DNA of 64,000 nt from Yamagishiella unicocca (lineage: Eukaryota; Chlorophyta; Chlorophyceae; Chlamydomonadales; Volvocaceae): positions 186,001 to 250,000 of the forward strand of contig BDSL01000013.1 of assembly GCA_003116995.1 (NCBI GenBank). The letters run 5' to 3'. The position numbers were made by a program, and so were the translations under genes. Under the pieces are notes generated by a model, which was not told where the DNA came from, ran no database searches, and saw only the letters and a program-made list of their open reading frames with translations. This document shows, piece after piece, positions 10,406-23,011 of the stretch. The first letter of the stretch is position 1. The number at the start of each line of letters is the position of its first letter.

Positions 10406-13400
10406 ATGCAAGTAGAAACGACGGTCCCTTTGGAAGAGTTAGCGGCCAGTATCCTGAGCAGCCGATGTCCATTCCAAATTTTGCGACTCGGGCCGAACAC
10501 GACTCTCGCAGAGGTCAAGGGGGCATACCGACGCCTATGCCTCGTTTTCCACCCCGACAAGTCCACGCTTCCCGCCCAGCTTGCCTCAGAGGTATTCCAA
10601 GCCCTACAAGAAGCATATCTCACTGCGAGCCAGCGGATACAACCCGTGCAACAGCCGGCCGCACCCAAGGACCTTTGGGCGCAGTTCTACGCAGCCCCTA
10701 CTGCACCCACAGAGGCAGCCCCCCAGGCTGCGGCCCCGGCGGCCCCCGTTGGGCAACCTAGACCAGCACAAGTCAACCGACAGGTAAGCTTCGCCACCGA
10801 AAGCGACCCAGATTGTCGGTATTGTTCCTAGGCTTGGCGGGGCATAGCTGGGGGCCATGTCTTCCAAATAACAAGAAACCATTTCCGCCGGGATGGTACC
10901 GTACGACACCGCATGCGCAACTGCACGACGTGACGTCGCTTGTTCTACCGACCTACCTGACTACAGGCCAGCTTATGGGGATCCTCGCGCGGGACCGTCG
11001 CGTCAGCTTGGGGCCGCGCGGCCGTCACGCCGGGCCATCCGCTGGTGGTACTAGCGGCACCGGTTCCAGCCGCCGCCTCAGCTGCCGCAGCACCCGCGGC
11101 AGCGCCCGCAGTCGGAACTCGAAAACGAAGCGACAGGGTCGAACACACCGCGGGCGCGCCTCCCAACGCAGCGTCCTCATCGGGCGGGGCAGCCGCACTG
11201 CCGTCGCTGCGACTGCAGCGGAGGCGGGCTCCCACGGCGGCTCCGGACCTCACACCTGTGGAAGCGGAGGAGCCGCCCAGGGAGTCGCCAACTGCAGGAG
11301 GCGGCATGCCAGCCAGCAAGCGGCGGTGCGATGCGGCAGACAGCCCAGAGCCGCAACAAGCTGGGTTGCCAGGAGTGGGTCCAATGGAGACATTGCAGCG
11401 GCGGCGGTCCGCAGCATGGCAGCAGCAGCACGTCCGCCGTTGCAGCGGCGGTTGGGTGGCACCGGGGACAGCTCAAGCCGCGCGCAGTGAGGACGGCGGC
11501 AACACGGAGTGCGGCGCAGGGGGCGGTGAGGATGTGGAGACGGCTGGGCTGCCGCGGGCGCAGCGCAATGTTTCGGGACAGGTAGGGGCGGATGCGTTGA
11601 GCCGGGTGTTACGTGTCCTGGACGATCCATGGTTGCGGTGCGCGGTACGCGTGCTGCACGTACCCAATGCGACGCAGCTGCCGCAAGATTGTGTGGTGAC
11701 GCAACCAGGAGCCGTCTTCAGGCTTCGCACCTGCCATTTTTCCCGACATCACTTCCGTGACCTTGCCAATGCGGGCCGGACCTTGATGACGCGCACGGTT
11801 CCTTGCTTGCTGACTCCCACCTGTGCCCTTGCTGCTGGTTCAGGCGGCGCCCGGCCCTAACAACGTCTGGGGCCGGCGACCCATTTTCGCTCCCAATGTC
11901 CTGCTGGTCCCCTACCCTCCTCTCACCGGGGATGGGCTGCACGGACTCAGCGGCGGTTGTCGCGAATCTGGCGACGAAGGGCAGCTACCGCCGCAACAGC
12001 ACCGCGTTGGTCGACGGGCCGCTCGGCTGGCTGGCTACTCGCCTCAACCTCACACACGGCATCAGAGGGCGGCTTCACAGGCACACTCCGATGATTACTC
12101 CACGGATAACGTGACGTCCAGCTCCGCCTCGTCGAAGGGGACTGGTGGCTGCTCATCGCCGTCGCCGTCCAATCGCGATGGCGCAACCTGCAGCGGCGGC
12201 GATTCGGACGGCATCTGGGTTGTTGGCGGAGACGAGGCGCGTGGCGGGAGTGGGGCCACCAGTGCCTGCGGATCCGCTAGGTTGGCGTCTGACGCATGGC
12301 AGCGACATTGCAGCCGCTCCAAACGTACTGCGGCTGGGCAGCGGTCGGCCGATCAGGCCGGCGCTGCTCCAACGCTAGGATGTGGGGTCGCGGCCATGGC
12401 ACCGGAAGCGGAAGCAGGACCTCCAGCTGGGGCACTAAGGCGACCTCTCAGCAGCGCGACTGGCGTCGTGAGCAGCGACATCCTATCCAGATTGCAAAGG
12501 CGGCAGCAGCCCGTGCTCCAAGCTTTGGGCGCAGGTGTCGCTGGCGCCTGCACCCTTCCCGAACAAGCGGACTCGTTCTTCTCGCCGGCTCCGGAGGCCC
12601 GGGAAGGCTCCAGGCCTGATCCGCTGTCGGCAGGGCCTCAGGCAGGTGTGGGCGCGGCGGCAGCACCCGCTGATGTACCTCGCAGCCGCCTCGACCGGTC
12701 GCAGCAAGTGGTCGGGCAGATAGTGGGGGACCCAATTGGCGGCGGCAGCGGTGCTTGTCAGGGAGGGCCGAGACGGCTCGCTCGACAGCAATACCAACCA
12801 GGCCCCAGCAAGGACGGCAACGGGGTTTCGGAGGCGCGATTGTACATGATGCACCAGCAGGTGCCGTCGAAATATCCGCACCCGCTGCGAGATGGCGGTG
12901 TTGGCGACGGTGGGGTTGCGAGCGCCGCTGGTCCGTTGCCGCCCCTTGAGCGCCAACAGCGGCGACAGTTCCCGCAAGCAGGCATGTCCAGTGATGCTGC
13001 CATTGCAACGGACTCGTGGTTCCCAGGCGTTGGGGCAGGTCACATGAAGCGACCTGAACTTATGACGGACGACGACCGCGAAATGAATGACGGCGCGGCC
13101 TCGATGAACGACGGCGGCGGTGACGGCGACGGCGACGACATTGCCCGCGACGACGACGTTTATGGACGGTACGAGGAGGACTACGGAGGCGGCGAAGCCG
13201 ATCCTGACGATGAGTGGTGGAGCTCCGAGCCGTGTGGCCTGGGTGCCCACCCCCACTCCCCGCCAGCAGCCGCGGTCGGTGATGGCGCTCCCCGGTATCA
13301 CGAACAGGCGGCGTGCCCTCCGGCAACACGCACCGGAGCGCTTGAGGCGTTTCTGCAGCAGGTAAGTAGAGGGCTACTTGTCCCGTGGTGCTGCAACTCC

Positions 13401-13721
13401 CCGTACTTCGATGCGGTTCCTCTGTTGCGCTGTGTTGAACCCGCGCCTGCCTTGCGACTGCCCGCTCAGGTGCAGCGGGGCGGAGAGCTGCAGGCGCAGC
13501 GGGCCGGCCAGGCACGTATCAGCAACCTGCGCCGCCAGGCACCGTTTGGGAGGCGTGGCAGGGGCCGTGGACGCGGCGGCGGTTCCAGCCGTGGGGGTGC
13601 GGGTTGTGGCAAGCGGGCGGGCGGCAAAGGCGGTCGCGGTGGCTCTGACGCCAGGGGTCCTCGCGGAGGCGCAGCGACGGGGATGGGCATCATGCGGTAC
13701 AGCCGGCCCGTCGACAAGTAG
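10406..13721 (+). CDS. N-terminal J-domain protein with long disordered region and Gly/Arg-rich tail
   Basis: Predicted Hsp70 co-chaperone of unknown specificity. Exons: 10406-10783, 10967-11581, 11844-13361, 13470-13721 (920 aa; all introns phase 0). Residues about 22-72 form a J domain (FQILRLGPNTTLAEVKGAYR, then HPD at 49-51, then VFQALQEAYL). The next 700-odd residues are Ala/Pro/Gly/Gln-rich and mostly disordered, with an acidic Asp/Gly/Asn segment near 13060-13210. The tail is RGG/GRG-rich (RRGRGRGRGGGSSRGG, about 13552-13600), a form typical of RNA-binding or arginine-methylated proteins. The exon 2 donor at 11582 (CAG|GTAGGG) and the last intron (CAG|GTAAGT) were chosen on consensus and phase; both regions are also partly open unspliced. 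No ortholog name is recognised. Confidence is high for a J-domain gene and moderate for the middle exons. Confidence 0.75.
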
Positions 13722-13769
13722 AAGGCATGGGCAGGCATGCAACACGTCAACAAGTAGAAGGCATGCAAC
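13709..13769 (+). repeat. Short tandem duplication over the J-domain gene stop codon
   Basis: CGTCGACAAGTAGAAGGCATG recurs about 35 bp downstream as CGTCAACAAGTAGAAGGCATG, followed in each case by CAACA-type sequence. The first copy contains the stop codon and the second lies in the 3' UTR. Confidence 0.75.
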
Positions 13770-13867
13770 AGGAGTACCTGAGCACCTGCTTGCGTGTCGC
13801 TAAACGATGGGGATTAATAATGTTTATTATGTCTTGCGGACAAACTTGGTCCAAGCCAGGCATGAGT

Positions 13868-13872
13868 TGTAA
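13868..13872 (+). promoter_or_regulatory. Polyadenylation signal (TGTAA) of the J-domain gene
   Basis: TGTAA about 147 bp after the stop codon, at a position expected for a short algal 3' UTR. Confidence 0.5.
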
Positions 13873-14720
13873 CTTGTTTGCGTTCCGGTATTACGTGCCC
13901 CGCCTCACATCTTACATACGCGATATCTGCTTTAGGGAGGGTCGACGAGACCTGGCAGCGACCGTCAATACGGTACGTCCTGCCTAGGGTAGTACAGCAA
14001 GGGCACAAACTACCCGGGCAAATGGATCAAGCTTTGGCGGCATTCAAGCACACAGTTACACATGCCCTTGTGCCCTGCCCATTTGGATACCTTCACCCCC
14101 AAGGCGCATTTTAGGTGACAAAAACCACGAGGATGCCTCGATATACGATGAACCGTTGACAATTAACCGTGCAGCCCCATAAAAATCGGATCACATCATT
14201 TCCCACAAACCACGCCTGCTGTCACAGCCATGGTTAGCCAAAAAGCAACCCAAGCTAGCCACCGCTCGCATCAGGGGCTCGCACCCGCGACATACATTCG
14301 GACCACAGTTATGTATCGCTCGCGCTAAGCAAGATACGTGCGCTGAGCACTTTATGGCCGTTACGCCTTCCCTGCTCGGCTTCTCCAGGTCATTGCCTTA
14401 GCAGGCAACGGACGCCTAAAAAGACGGCACCACACCAAGTTTGCCGACTGGATAAGTTTAGGGCGCACCAAAAAATGTGCCGACAGCAATTTGCTTGCCG
14501 TACGAATGGCGTTTGCCCCTCTCACTCTCTACGCTCCATACTCGCACGCTCGAGAAACCACTACTGCGTTATCTGCGCAATCAGAGTACGGACATTCGCG
14601 AAGTTGACTAACACTTGCAATAGAGCAGTGCCGTCGGCGGGAGCGACGCACGGCACATAATCGCGAAAGGCGGCGCGCGGAACCATCCCCAAAGAGACCT
14701 GAGGAGCCGATGCCCTACCG
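13873..14720. other. Convergent intergenic region, no gene seen
   Basis: Between the 3' ends of the J-domain gene and the CFA synthase gene. Lower in GC than its neighbours, with only short chance frames. Confidence 0.5.
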
Positions 14721-14725
14721 TTACA
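14721..14725 (-). promoter_or_regulatory. Polyadenylation signal (TGTAA) of the CFA synthase gene
   Basis: TTACA on the plus strand reads TGTAA on the minus strand, about 170 bp beyond the CFA synthase stop codon. Confidence 0.5.
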
Positions 14726-14892
14726 CAGCAGGTACCCCCAATTGCTTCCATCACAGGAACCCCCCTAAAACGTTTCATCACCCAGACAAACGTATGGTTC
14801 AATTCAAGGGGAAATTCGCGGTGTCACAGGATGTTCTTCGGCCTTTCTATGAACACGTTCGGCATCGCTGCCTGGCCCGCCCTCGCGGACGA

Positions 14893-17800
14893 TTAATCAG
14901 TGCGCAATTTGCGACTGGGCGTTGCAGGGGGACCTCCGTTGGCGATGACCGGCTGCTCGCCAGCAGCAGGCCCAGCCGGCTTGCTGAAAAGCAGCACCGC
15001 CTTATGCAGGTTGAACCAGTTGGTGAAAGCCATGCCCACTAGGCACATGCCGTAGTAGAGTGGCGAGCCGAAGGCAGCGGGATTTGATACGACGATCACG
15101 GCCACAGCGGCGTGAGGCACCAGGCGGCAAAGCACCAGAGTAGCCTTCTCCGCGATCCGTGTGACGCGCCGCAGCGACGTTTTGTCCAAACCTGCACACG
15201 ACGGCCGTCGCGAGGGGCACGAGCACGTTCGGCATGACGGCACGGCACGTTGTCATGACGGGGCATGACGGCACGGCACGTTGTCATGACGGGGCATGTT
15301 ATCGCGAAGGCGCGCAGGTGCACAGCCGCAGCCATTCGATTACGCGTTGACGCGGAGCAAGCATCAGGCGATTACTCGCAGCCGCTCGCAACCAGCCGCG
15401 CTCTGCTACATTCCGCGCTCACCCGCCATCTCCTGCAGCTTGCCCAGCAGGAACACGACGCTGAAGATCTCCGAGGCGAGCGTGACGGCGAGGAAGGGCA
15501 CGCCCACGCCCTTGAAGGTGGCGGTGCCGAACAGCACCAGCAGCACCGTGTACTGCATGATGGCCAGCACGGTGCGTTCGAACAGGCGGGCGCGCACGCA
15601 CATCCACAGGTTGAACGCAAAGACGCCTGCGGTATATTGAGGTGAAGGGGCAGAGAGGTGGGTTGGGGAGGGAGGGAAGCGCACTATCGAGACGGACCCA
15701 GCAAGCAGGTCTGCAATTACTGGCCGTCGGGGTCACGGCAGAAGCATCAGACTGTTGGCGTCCGCGCCAACTACAGCGACGACTAGTGCCTATCGCGAAA
15801 GCACGTCGCATTGCCGCAGCACCGCAACCAACACGCGCAAGGGGCTGAAGCGTCATGTAACCGGTGCGCCTCCAACCGTCCTGCGCTCTCCGCGAACGGC
15901 CGGTAAGGGTTGTAGGATCACGTTTGTGCGGTGGCATGCAAAAACGCAGTGCACTGTGCCCGTTCTGCACGAGGCCTGCTGGCGCTACGTACGCCATGTT
16001 CAGCACCACATGATGGCTCAGCGCATTCGGCGTACTCATGGGTGAGCATCGCACCTGTGGACACCGCCGTGATGATGGACGGCGTGGCTATGTCGGTGGG
16101 CTGGTTAGACAGCTGCAGCGCGCGCGGCTCCTGTACCGCGTATAACAGCGCTGCGGCCGACACAGCGGCCGAATAAATAACATGGGCAATGTCGCTGCAC
16201 CACAGCGCACGGCGCTCGGCCGTGTGGAGCCTGCACCGATCATGCATGAAAACGGACGTGCGGTGCATCAGCCAGATTGGGGATGTAGGCAAGAACGAGG
16301 ATGAAGAAATCTGGCAAACGAATGTGGATTACCTACAGGTACTCTTGGGATAAAATAAACCGCAGGCAATGCGAAGGGGCAGCGACGGCATTAAGGTTGA
16401 TAGGGGAAACACTACGCGCTGACGTGGTCGGCCGCACCTGTACGACGGCACCAACGCCTGAGACGCGAAGTGCGCCACCACCGACACCAGCGCCATGAGG
16501 CACGACGCGGCGGGCAGCAGCCACATGTGCGGGTGGCGGCTCACCAGCAGGCCCGCCAGGAAGAAGTAGAGCGCCATCAGCGCCTGCAGCCACGAAACAA
16601 GAAACACGCGAAATCAGCGCGTGCCGTTGGAGGACAAACGCCAGGTAACGCATTATGGCACGGCCCTAGCGCGGGCCACAGACCGTGGCAGGCATTCGGG
16701 GCAACCTACTCCAATCCCTCCAGCCCCCATCCTGCAAGGATCATCATCCCAACATCGCTCCGGACCCGGACGCGCCCGAAACGCCTGGTGCTGCCCACCT
16801 GCGTCACGGGGTCAGACGGCAGCTCGTGCACCAGCGGGTTGGCGCTGCTGACCCCCGGCGACGCCGCGACGGCGCTGACTGCGCCGGGGGCTGCCGAGCC
16901 GTCCTTGACCAGCAGGACGTGGTAGTTGTGGATGTAGCGCGCGTCGAATGCGGACTCGCAGAAGACGAAGTAGAACCTGGGCATGTTTGTGCGAAGAGCG
17001 CGCGTGTGGGCAGCAGTCAGGGTGGGCAACATGCAGGTGGCAACATGCAGGTGAGAGCTGGCCATAGCACGCCGCTGGATGAGGTAGCCCACCCTATAGA
17101 CCAAGCACTGGGTCCATTACGTTCGCCGGTGCGACCGTATGTTGGTGGCCCATACGATCCTTGTGCCGCGTCGCAGGCTTATTTTCGGGAGCTCCCGTGA
17201 TCGAAGTTGCCCGGCGTTCGAGTGCAGGACCCACTTCCCCAGCACGCGCGCCGCAGAACACAGTACTGCAGCGCCGAAGCGCACCTGTACTTGCGCCAGA
17301 AGCGCTCGCTGTAGCCCAGGGCCAGCACGTCCGCACGCCGCTTCTCCCAGGTGTCGCGCCAAGAGCGCAGCGTGATGGCGTAGTCGGGGCCGATGTCGTG
17401 CGTGTCGCGCAGCGTCAGACCGGTGCCGCGGCAGCAGTCGGCAATGGCCCCCAAGCTTGGCAGGTGGCCCCCGGGGAAGATGTGCTCGCGGATGAAGTCC
17501 GAGGTGTGGCAGTACGCCTCGTACCTAGCAAGGGGGCGAGTGCGGGAAATTGCGAAGGTTTCGCTCCGTTCGCTTTTGGAAACCAAACTGCATCGGCCTC
17601 GCAGCGCATAGGCTTCGTGTAACCGCTCTGGTGTAAAATGGTGTGGAGCAACATCCGCACGCGACTGACATGCAGGCATTTTCAACCACCGGATGGCCCG
17701 GACGGCCCTGACGGCGCCGAGTGGCCCTAAACTCTAAAACCCCTGAGGGCCATGTTGGCGCAAGTGTGGACCCACCGCACCTCTCATCGGCGCAGCAGAT

Positions 17801-20800
17801 GGCCTGAAGCACTGCGCGGCCGCCCGGCTTGAGCATGGTGCCAATGACGCCGAAGTAGGGCCGCAGGTGCTCGTGGCCCACCGCCTCAATCATCTCCACG
17901 CTGACCACCACATCGAACGTGCCGGCACCCAGCGTGGCGGGTGTGTCCCGGTAGTCGCAGAACAGCAGAGTGATGCGGTCCTGCACGGAGGCGGCGCCAC
18001 CACCGAGTGCGTCATTACTGGGAACCGGAACAAGGGTGAAAGCCTCCGCGGCGTGGCTTGCTGTCTCCCAGCCGTGCGGGTGACCACGTCGGGCGGCGCA
18101 ATGTGCACGGACGCAAGGTCGTACAGATTACGTACGACATATACCGCCCAAAGCCAAGCCCGCGTTGGTGGAGTGGATCGATGCACGTACGGCTTGAGTA
18201 GCTGTAGCAGTGTTTTACCGGGCGGTGCCACAAAGGACGGCCTGCACGGACGAGGACGACCGCACCGCACCCCTTCCGCCCGCTGGCCCTCCCCAACACG
18301 CGCTGCGGCAGGGCCAAGCAGGCCCGCAGAAAGCGCACCTGGAGGCCAGCCTCCGCCACGCGCTCCGTCGCCTCCGCCAGCTGCTCCTTGCTAATGGTGA
18401 TGCCCGTCCAGCGGCAGCCGGTGGTCTGCACCGCGCGGATGGCAAAGCCACCCCAGCCGCAGCCGATCTCCAGCACGTTGTCGCCGGCGCTGATGCGCGC
18501 CTTGGCAGTCAACGCGTCGATCTTGTTGAGCTGCGACTGGTAAAGGCTGTCGGTAGGCTTGTAGTACACACCGGAGCTGTATGTGAGGGTCTCGTCCAAG
18601 AAGAGCTTATACATTGCGTTGCCGGCGTCGTAGTGCTCCTCAATGTTCTTGCGGCTTCCTGCGGGGCCGGGCGGGGTGGAGCGGGCCGGGGGTTACTTAC
18701 CCACGACGCCATGCCATGCCATGCCATGCCCGCGATCCTAAAACCGGTTATTTCTGCGACCGCGGTTCATTGTTCTGGTTCATAGCCCGGGACACATACC
18801 CTTGACGGTGTTCGGTCGCCGCAGGTGCGACAGGAAGAGCAGCCGCTCGCCCAGCCAGTTTATGAGCCCCAGGTGGCCGCGCTCCTCCTCCGCCGTCACG
18901 GCGTTGGCCACCACCATCGCCATGAAGCCGCCAATGTCGTCAGCCTCGAAATCGCCTGAGGCAACGGGAGAGTGCAGGTTAGTTGACGAGGAACGGGAAG
19001 CACGGAGGGGGGCACGGAACAGGGCAGACGCAGCAGGCCGGCAGGGGAATACCGGGGTCAGTGACAGTGAACATGCGCCGCAACTAGTTTGGGTGGTGGC
19101 CTTTCTAGGAAACGAGACGGGGGAACGGAAACTGCTTGTCGCAGTCGCACAGCTGCAACACCCTCCTACCTGCCATGTACGCCTCGCCCATGCCTACGTC
19201 ATGGCGGAGGACGATCTTGCGGAAGAAGTCCATGTCATAGACGCGTATCGTGCAGCGCAGCGGCGGGCGCCCGCGCCACTCCTCGCCTGCGACCGCGCAG
19301 CAGGTATTGGAGGCCAGCACATGACGACGAAGGTTGGGACCCGGCGATGAGAGGAAACAAGGACGCAACTAGCACACAAATCTCCTACAGGAAAAGTACA
19401 TGCCCAGCGCTGCGTGATGCAATGCCTCGAGTTCTGGACGAAGGGTAGGCAATTCGTACCATACGTTACTGGAGCCTTGGTCGTTCCCTCGGTTCCGTAA
19501 ACGAGCTCCTGGCCCGTGGGCAGGATCATGCGGACGCGGCCCTGAGTGAACGAGGCCCGCGCGAACTTGTCGAAGAGGCCCATGTACAGCTGCTGCGAGA
19601 AGGACACCTTGGGGCTCGTCGGCCTGCAGCGCAGCGAAGACGAACCAAGGCGGATGTACGTCGAAGTGGCCAGCGCTCGTACCACCGAGCGGAGCTGCGC
19701 CTGCCGCATCCATAGCGACCGGCAGCTGCACGGCTGGAACTGCGCGCAACGGCACGCTTGACCCACAGGTTTCCAAGTACGACACGACGACCCGCACGGC
19801 TCTTACTTCCCGGCTGCTGCCGTGTTCACGCCCGAACTGAGCTCGCGGCCTCGCCCACAGCTGTACAAGTCCTCTTCAGGCCACGGCGCATTCCCCCTTA
19901 GGCCGTGTTGGACTGGACGCGATGCCGCCCCTTAGCGACCTACCTGGGCACCCAAGGCAGGCTCCCGCCCATCGCCTGCACTACCGCCACCGCGGAGCGG
20001 ATGCCGTCCTCGTGGAACCCGTAAGCCGTCCACGCGCCCCCGTAGTAGGTGTTGCGGTGGCCCTGCAGGGAGGGCAGCTGCGCCTGGGCTGCTACGGAGG
20101 CGCCGCTGCGGAGGCAGCAACAAGGGGGGGGCACAGGGTGTCGGAGGCAGGAATCGTCACTTAGTTTCGCGAATATCAGACGGAGGTGCAACAGGCAAAC
20201 TGGGCTGGTACGCTGTTGGCAGCAGATCGCCGCCTAGCCTACGGCACCGGGGAGATATGTGAACGACGACTCAGGAACGCAGCATGACCAAACACGGCCA
20301 AATTGTTGAGCCGAAGGTCGGCCTGCCGTGCCTCCAGCCTCTGTGCCTAGGCATTGTATTGGTGCGTGCACGGCGCAGTGGCGCCTTCACACGACTTTTC
20401 ATGCACTATCGTCGTCACATCCGTGCCAATGGATGCGGCAAATGCAGTGAACACGCAGTGCGTTTGACCCAGGCTCCTGACACGGTCCCCGAGACCAATC
20501 GCTTGACAACACACCGCGCTCGCACCTGAACACCGGGTGCGCCAGCGACAGGCGGCGTATTACGTGCGACGCCGCTGGCGGCTGGGGAGGGTTGAGCGTG
20601 ACAAACAAGTCAGGTGCGCCTGGCGGCAGCTCCTGCAGCCTGTTGACCCAGTAACTGACGCACACCGCCGAGGTTTCGGAGCCAGGGGAGCTACTGCCCA
20701 GAAAGTTCCATGACGCCCAGACCTTGCGGTCGCGGGGCATGAGGGTAGGATCTGCAGGGTCACCACGCATAGTCGCATCAATTTGCTGACAAGAAACGAT

Positions 20801-23011
20801 ACGCTTGGGCCTTATAGACGCCGCGCAGCGTGCGTACCTGTCCCTGCAACGCCATCTGCGCATCTGTCCTTTTGACCGCACGGCCATCTCGCTTCTCCCC
20901 TCTGGAAGTTGTCCCGTGCGTCTAGCCCCTCACCGCGACCTAGTCCAAGCGCTGTGCTTTCTTTCCGCCGCATAGCCCTCTGCCCCGCTCTTACCCGTAT
21001 GCAGGTAGACGTCATTATCGTTGTAAGGCACGGCCGCTAGCACTTCATGCTCCTGCGGATCCGCGTCGTCGCCCAGCAGCCGCAGCGTCACATCGCTGTG
21101 AGTAGCGAACACGACCGCGTCGAAGCGCTCCGCGCCTTTCGCCGCGGTCTCCACCGTCACGCCATCCTCCGGGCTGTGCCCACGTGTCACGCGTGTCACG
21201 GGGGTGCTCGTGCGCACATCGGGCAGCTCTGCGCCATGGAGCACAGGGAGATGGAAGACTGAGCGCCGACTCCACACAAAATGTGCGCCTCAAGCTTGCG
21301 CCGCGTCCGCATGCAAAGCAACCGGAATCAGAGACACGTAATCCATCTGATTCGGGTTGGATCGAAGATACGGCATAACCATCCCCACAACCCGAGTCAC
21401 CGAAAAGACTCCCTGTACTGCTGAGCGTGTCACGTCTTGACGGACCATTGCAGCCGTGCCGTGTTACCCACCCTGGCAAACTCGGTGCACGTACGTCTCG
21501 CTGCGGCCCCGGACGACGCGCCAAAGGGGCCGCTGGAAGATGTCTAGGAGGTGGTGGTTTACCCAGAACCGCACCAGCATCGGCACAGGGAACAGCAGCA
21601 CCTGTGGCGGCGGTGCGTCAAGTGGTCACGCGCACTGCGGGGACTAAGCGACGCGAAGGCCATAGAACAACTACACAACAGGCGCTGCGGTTGGAGATTG
21701 TGCGTCTTGGCCATGAAGAGGCTCCATATGGGCCGCAACAAGCAGGAGGCAACTTGTTTTCTAGCAAGGCGGATGTTCGCCAAACCGTGTAAGGCCCGCC
21801 GTGGTGTCGCATGCCGTCATGCTTTCAGCGCACCTGCGCATTGGGTACGCTCCACACCGCAGCGCACATGGGTACCACGTAGTTGTTGGTAAAGGAGGAG
21901 CTATACCCGTGCTTTTTGAGGTACTCGCCCAGCGTCATGTCGCGGTAGATGTGCGCGACGGCGGGCTCCAGGACCTGTTGGGGACGGGGCAAGGGGTGCA
22001 TCCTTTGCTGTGTAAGCAAGCCCTCTGAAGCGCATCACACTTTAACGCTGTTGGCTTGTAAAAACGCATACAAACAACGGCCTTTTCTCTTGGGCGGCCG
22101 AAGTGGATCAACGCCGTACAACACTTGTGATGCCAGAAAATGTGTATCTCCCTGCGCCAAATGTGCACGCCACTCGTATCGGTATCAGCTGTATGTGTCC
22201 TTGGAGGGCATCCACAAACGTCATCGGGGTATGCATACACCGGCGAAGCAGTTTGGAGCCCCACGTGCAGGCGAGGTAACCGTTCCCAAGCTCGCCCACG
22301 AATACAAGCATATTCATTTGGATTACGTATCCCTGGACGGTCGTTGTAAGCATTCGTGTATGCATCGCAGCCGGGATATGACTGCCGTGGCCCCTTCCGC
22401 ACCTTTGGCGCCTCTCGACCAAAGCGCAACACGTCCTTGAGCATAACAAGGAAAGATGGGCTGACAATATTTTTTCTCTGTGCAAATACGGTGTCAAGGT
22501 TGTCGCTGCCCCATTCCAGTTTGCCGTCATCGATGGACAGCGCAAAGCTCATATCCGACATCGTCGAGTCTACGCCCAAGCATTCCAGGAATCCCACAAA
22601 ATGCGGATACGTCGTGAGATTAAAAACCTGCAAAGGATCGGCGTTGCATGTGGGTGAACGCCAACGGGCTCTCGACCACCAGACAACGCAATTGGCTGGC
22701 TCACCTGGAACCCCAAATCCACGGGATATGGAGATGTGTGGTCAGTAAGCGTATGCCCACCACACCTCTCCTCTTTCTCCATGAGCGTGACGCTCGCGCC
22801 GTTCCTTCACCGAGCGAAGGCAATCGCGCGAATAAGTTAAAAGGCCGTTGGGGTTTGCATCCAATCAGCTGCCCCCACCTTCACGTTGGGCATAATCCAT
22901 CCAAAGGCACGAAATGGATTGGCCAACGCACCTGTGAAGCAGCCATGCGGCGCTGAGGCCACTTATGCCAGAACCAATCACGCAAATGCGGCGGCCGTTG
23001 AGGCTCGCCAT
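14893..23011 (-). CDS. CFA: Cyclopropane-fatty-acyl-phospholipid synthase: FAD oxidase-like + CFA methyltransferase + TLC-like membrane fusion
   Basis: Nineteen exons in consistent phase give 1165 aa: 23011-22932, 22804-22705, 22627-22403, 21974-21834, 21601-21472, 21228-20995, 20751-20526, 20105-19944, 19623-19460, 19286-19170, 18955-18800, 18658-18339, 17980-17781, 17524-17285, 16976-16799, 16583-16438, 16230-16055, 15626-15423, 15191-14893. Residues 1-433 are the plant-type FAD amine-oxidase-like module (GSGISG at 13-18; DMSFALSIDDGKLEWGS; GAWTAYGFHEDG). Residues 434-891 are the SAM-dependent synthase (VLEIGCGWGG at 640-649; HIFPGGHLPSL; FDARYIHNYHV). Residues 892-1165 are hydrophobic, with WCSDIAHVIYSA, a TG-FAFNL turn and SEIFSVVFLLGKL, resembling a TLC (TRAM-LAG1-CLN8) domain of several membrane spans. 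The family methylenates cis double bonds of phospholipid acyl chains. The conserved YSC of the active site is YSS (Ser607). The membrane fusion is unusual; the TLC assignment is by pattern only. Confidence 0.92.
15233..15294 (-). repeat. Perfect tandem duplication, 2 x 31 bp, in CFA intron 18
   Basis: The unit CATGACGGCACGGCACGTTG plus TCATGACGGGG occurs twice with no mismatch, about 40 bp upstream (in transcript sense) of the last exon acceptor. Intronic, so no coding effect. Confidence 0.9.

Noticed and set aside
11582..11843. Reading through 11582-11843 as coding in the J-domain gene
   Set aside because: The frame ends in a stop at 11860 and would not join the long downstream frame; the CAG|GTAGGG donor and TTCAG acceptor restore phase.
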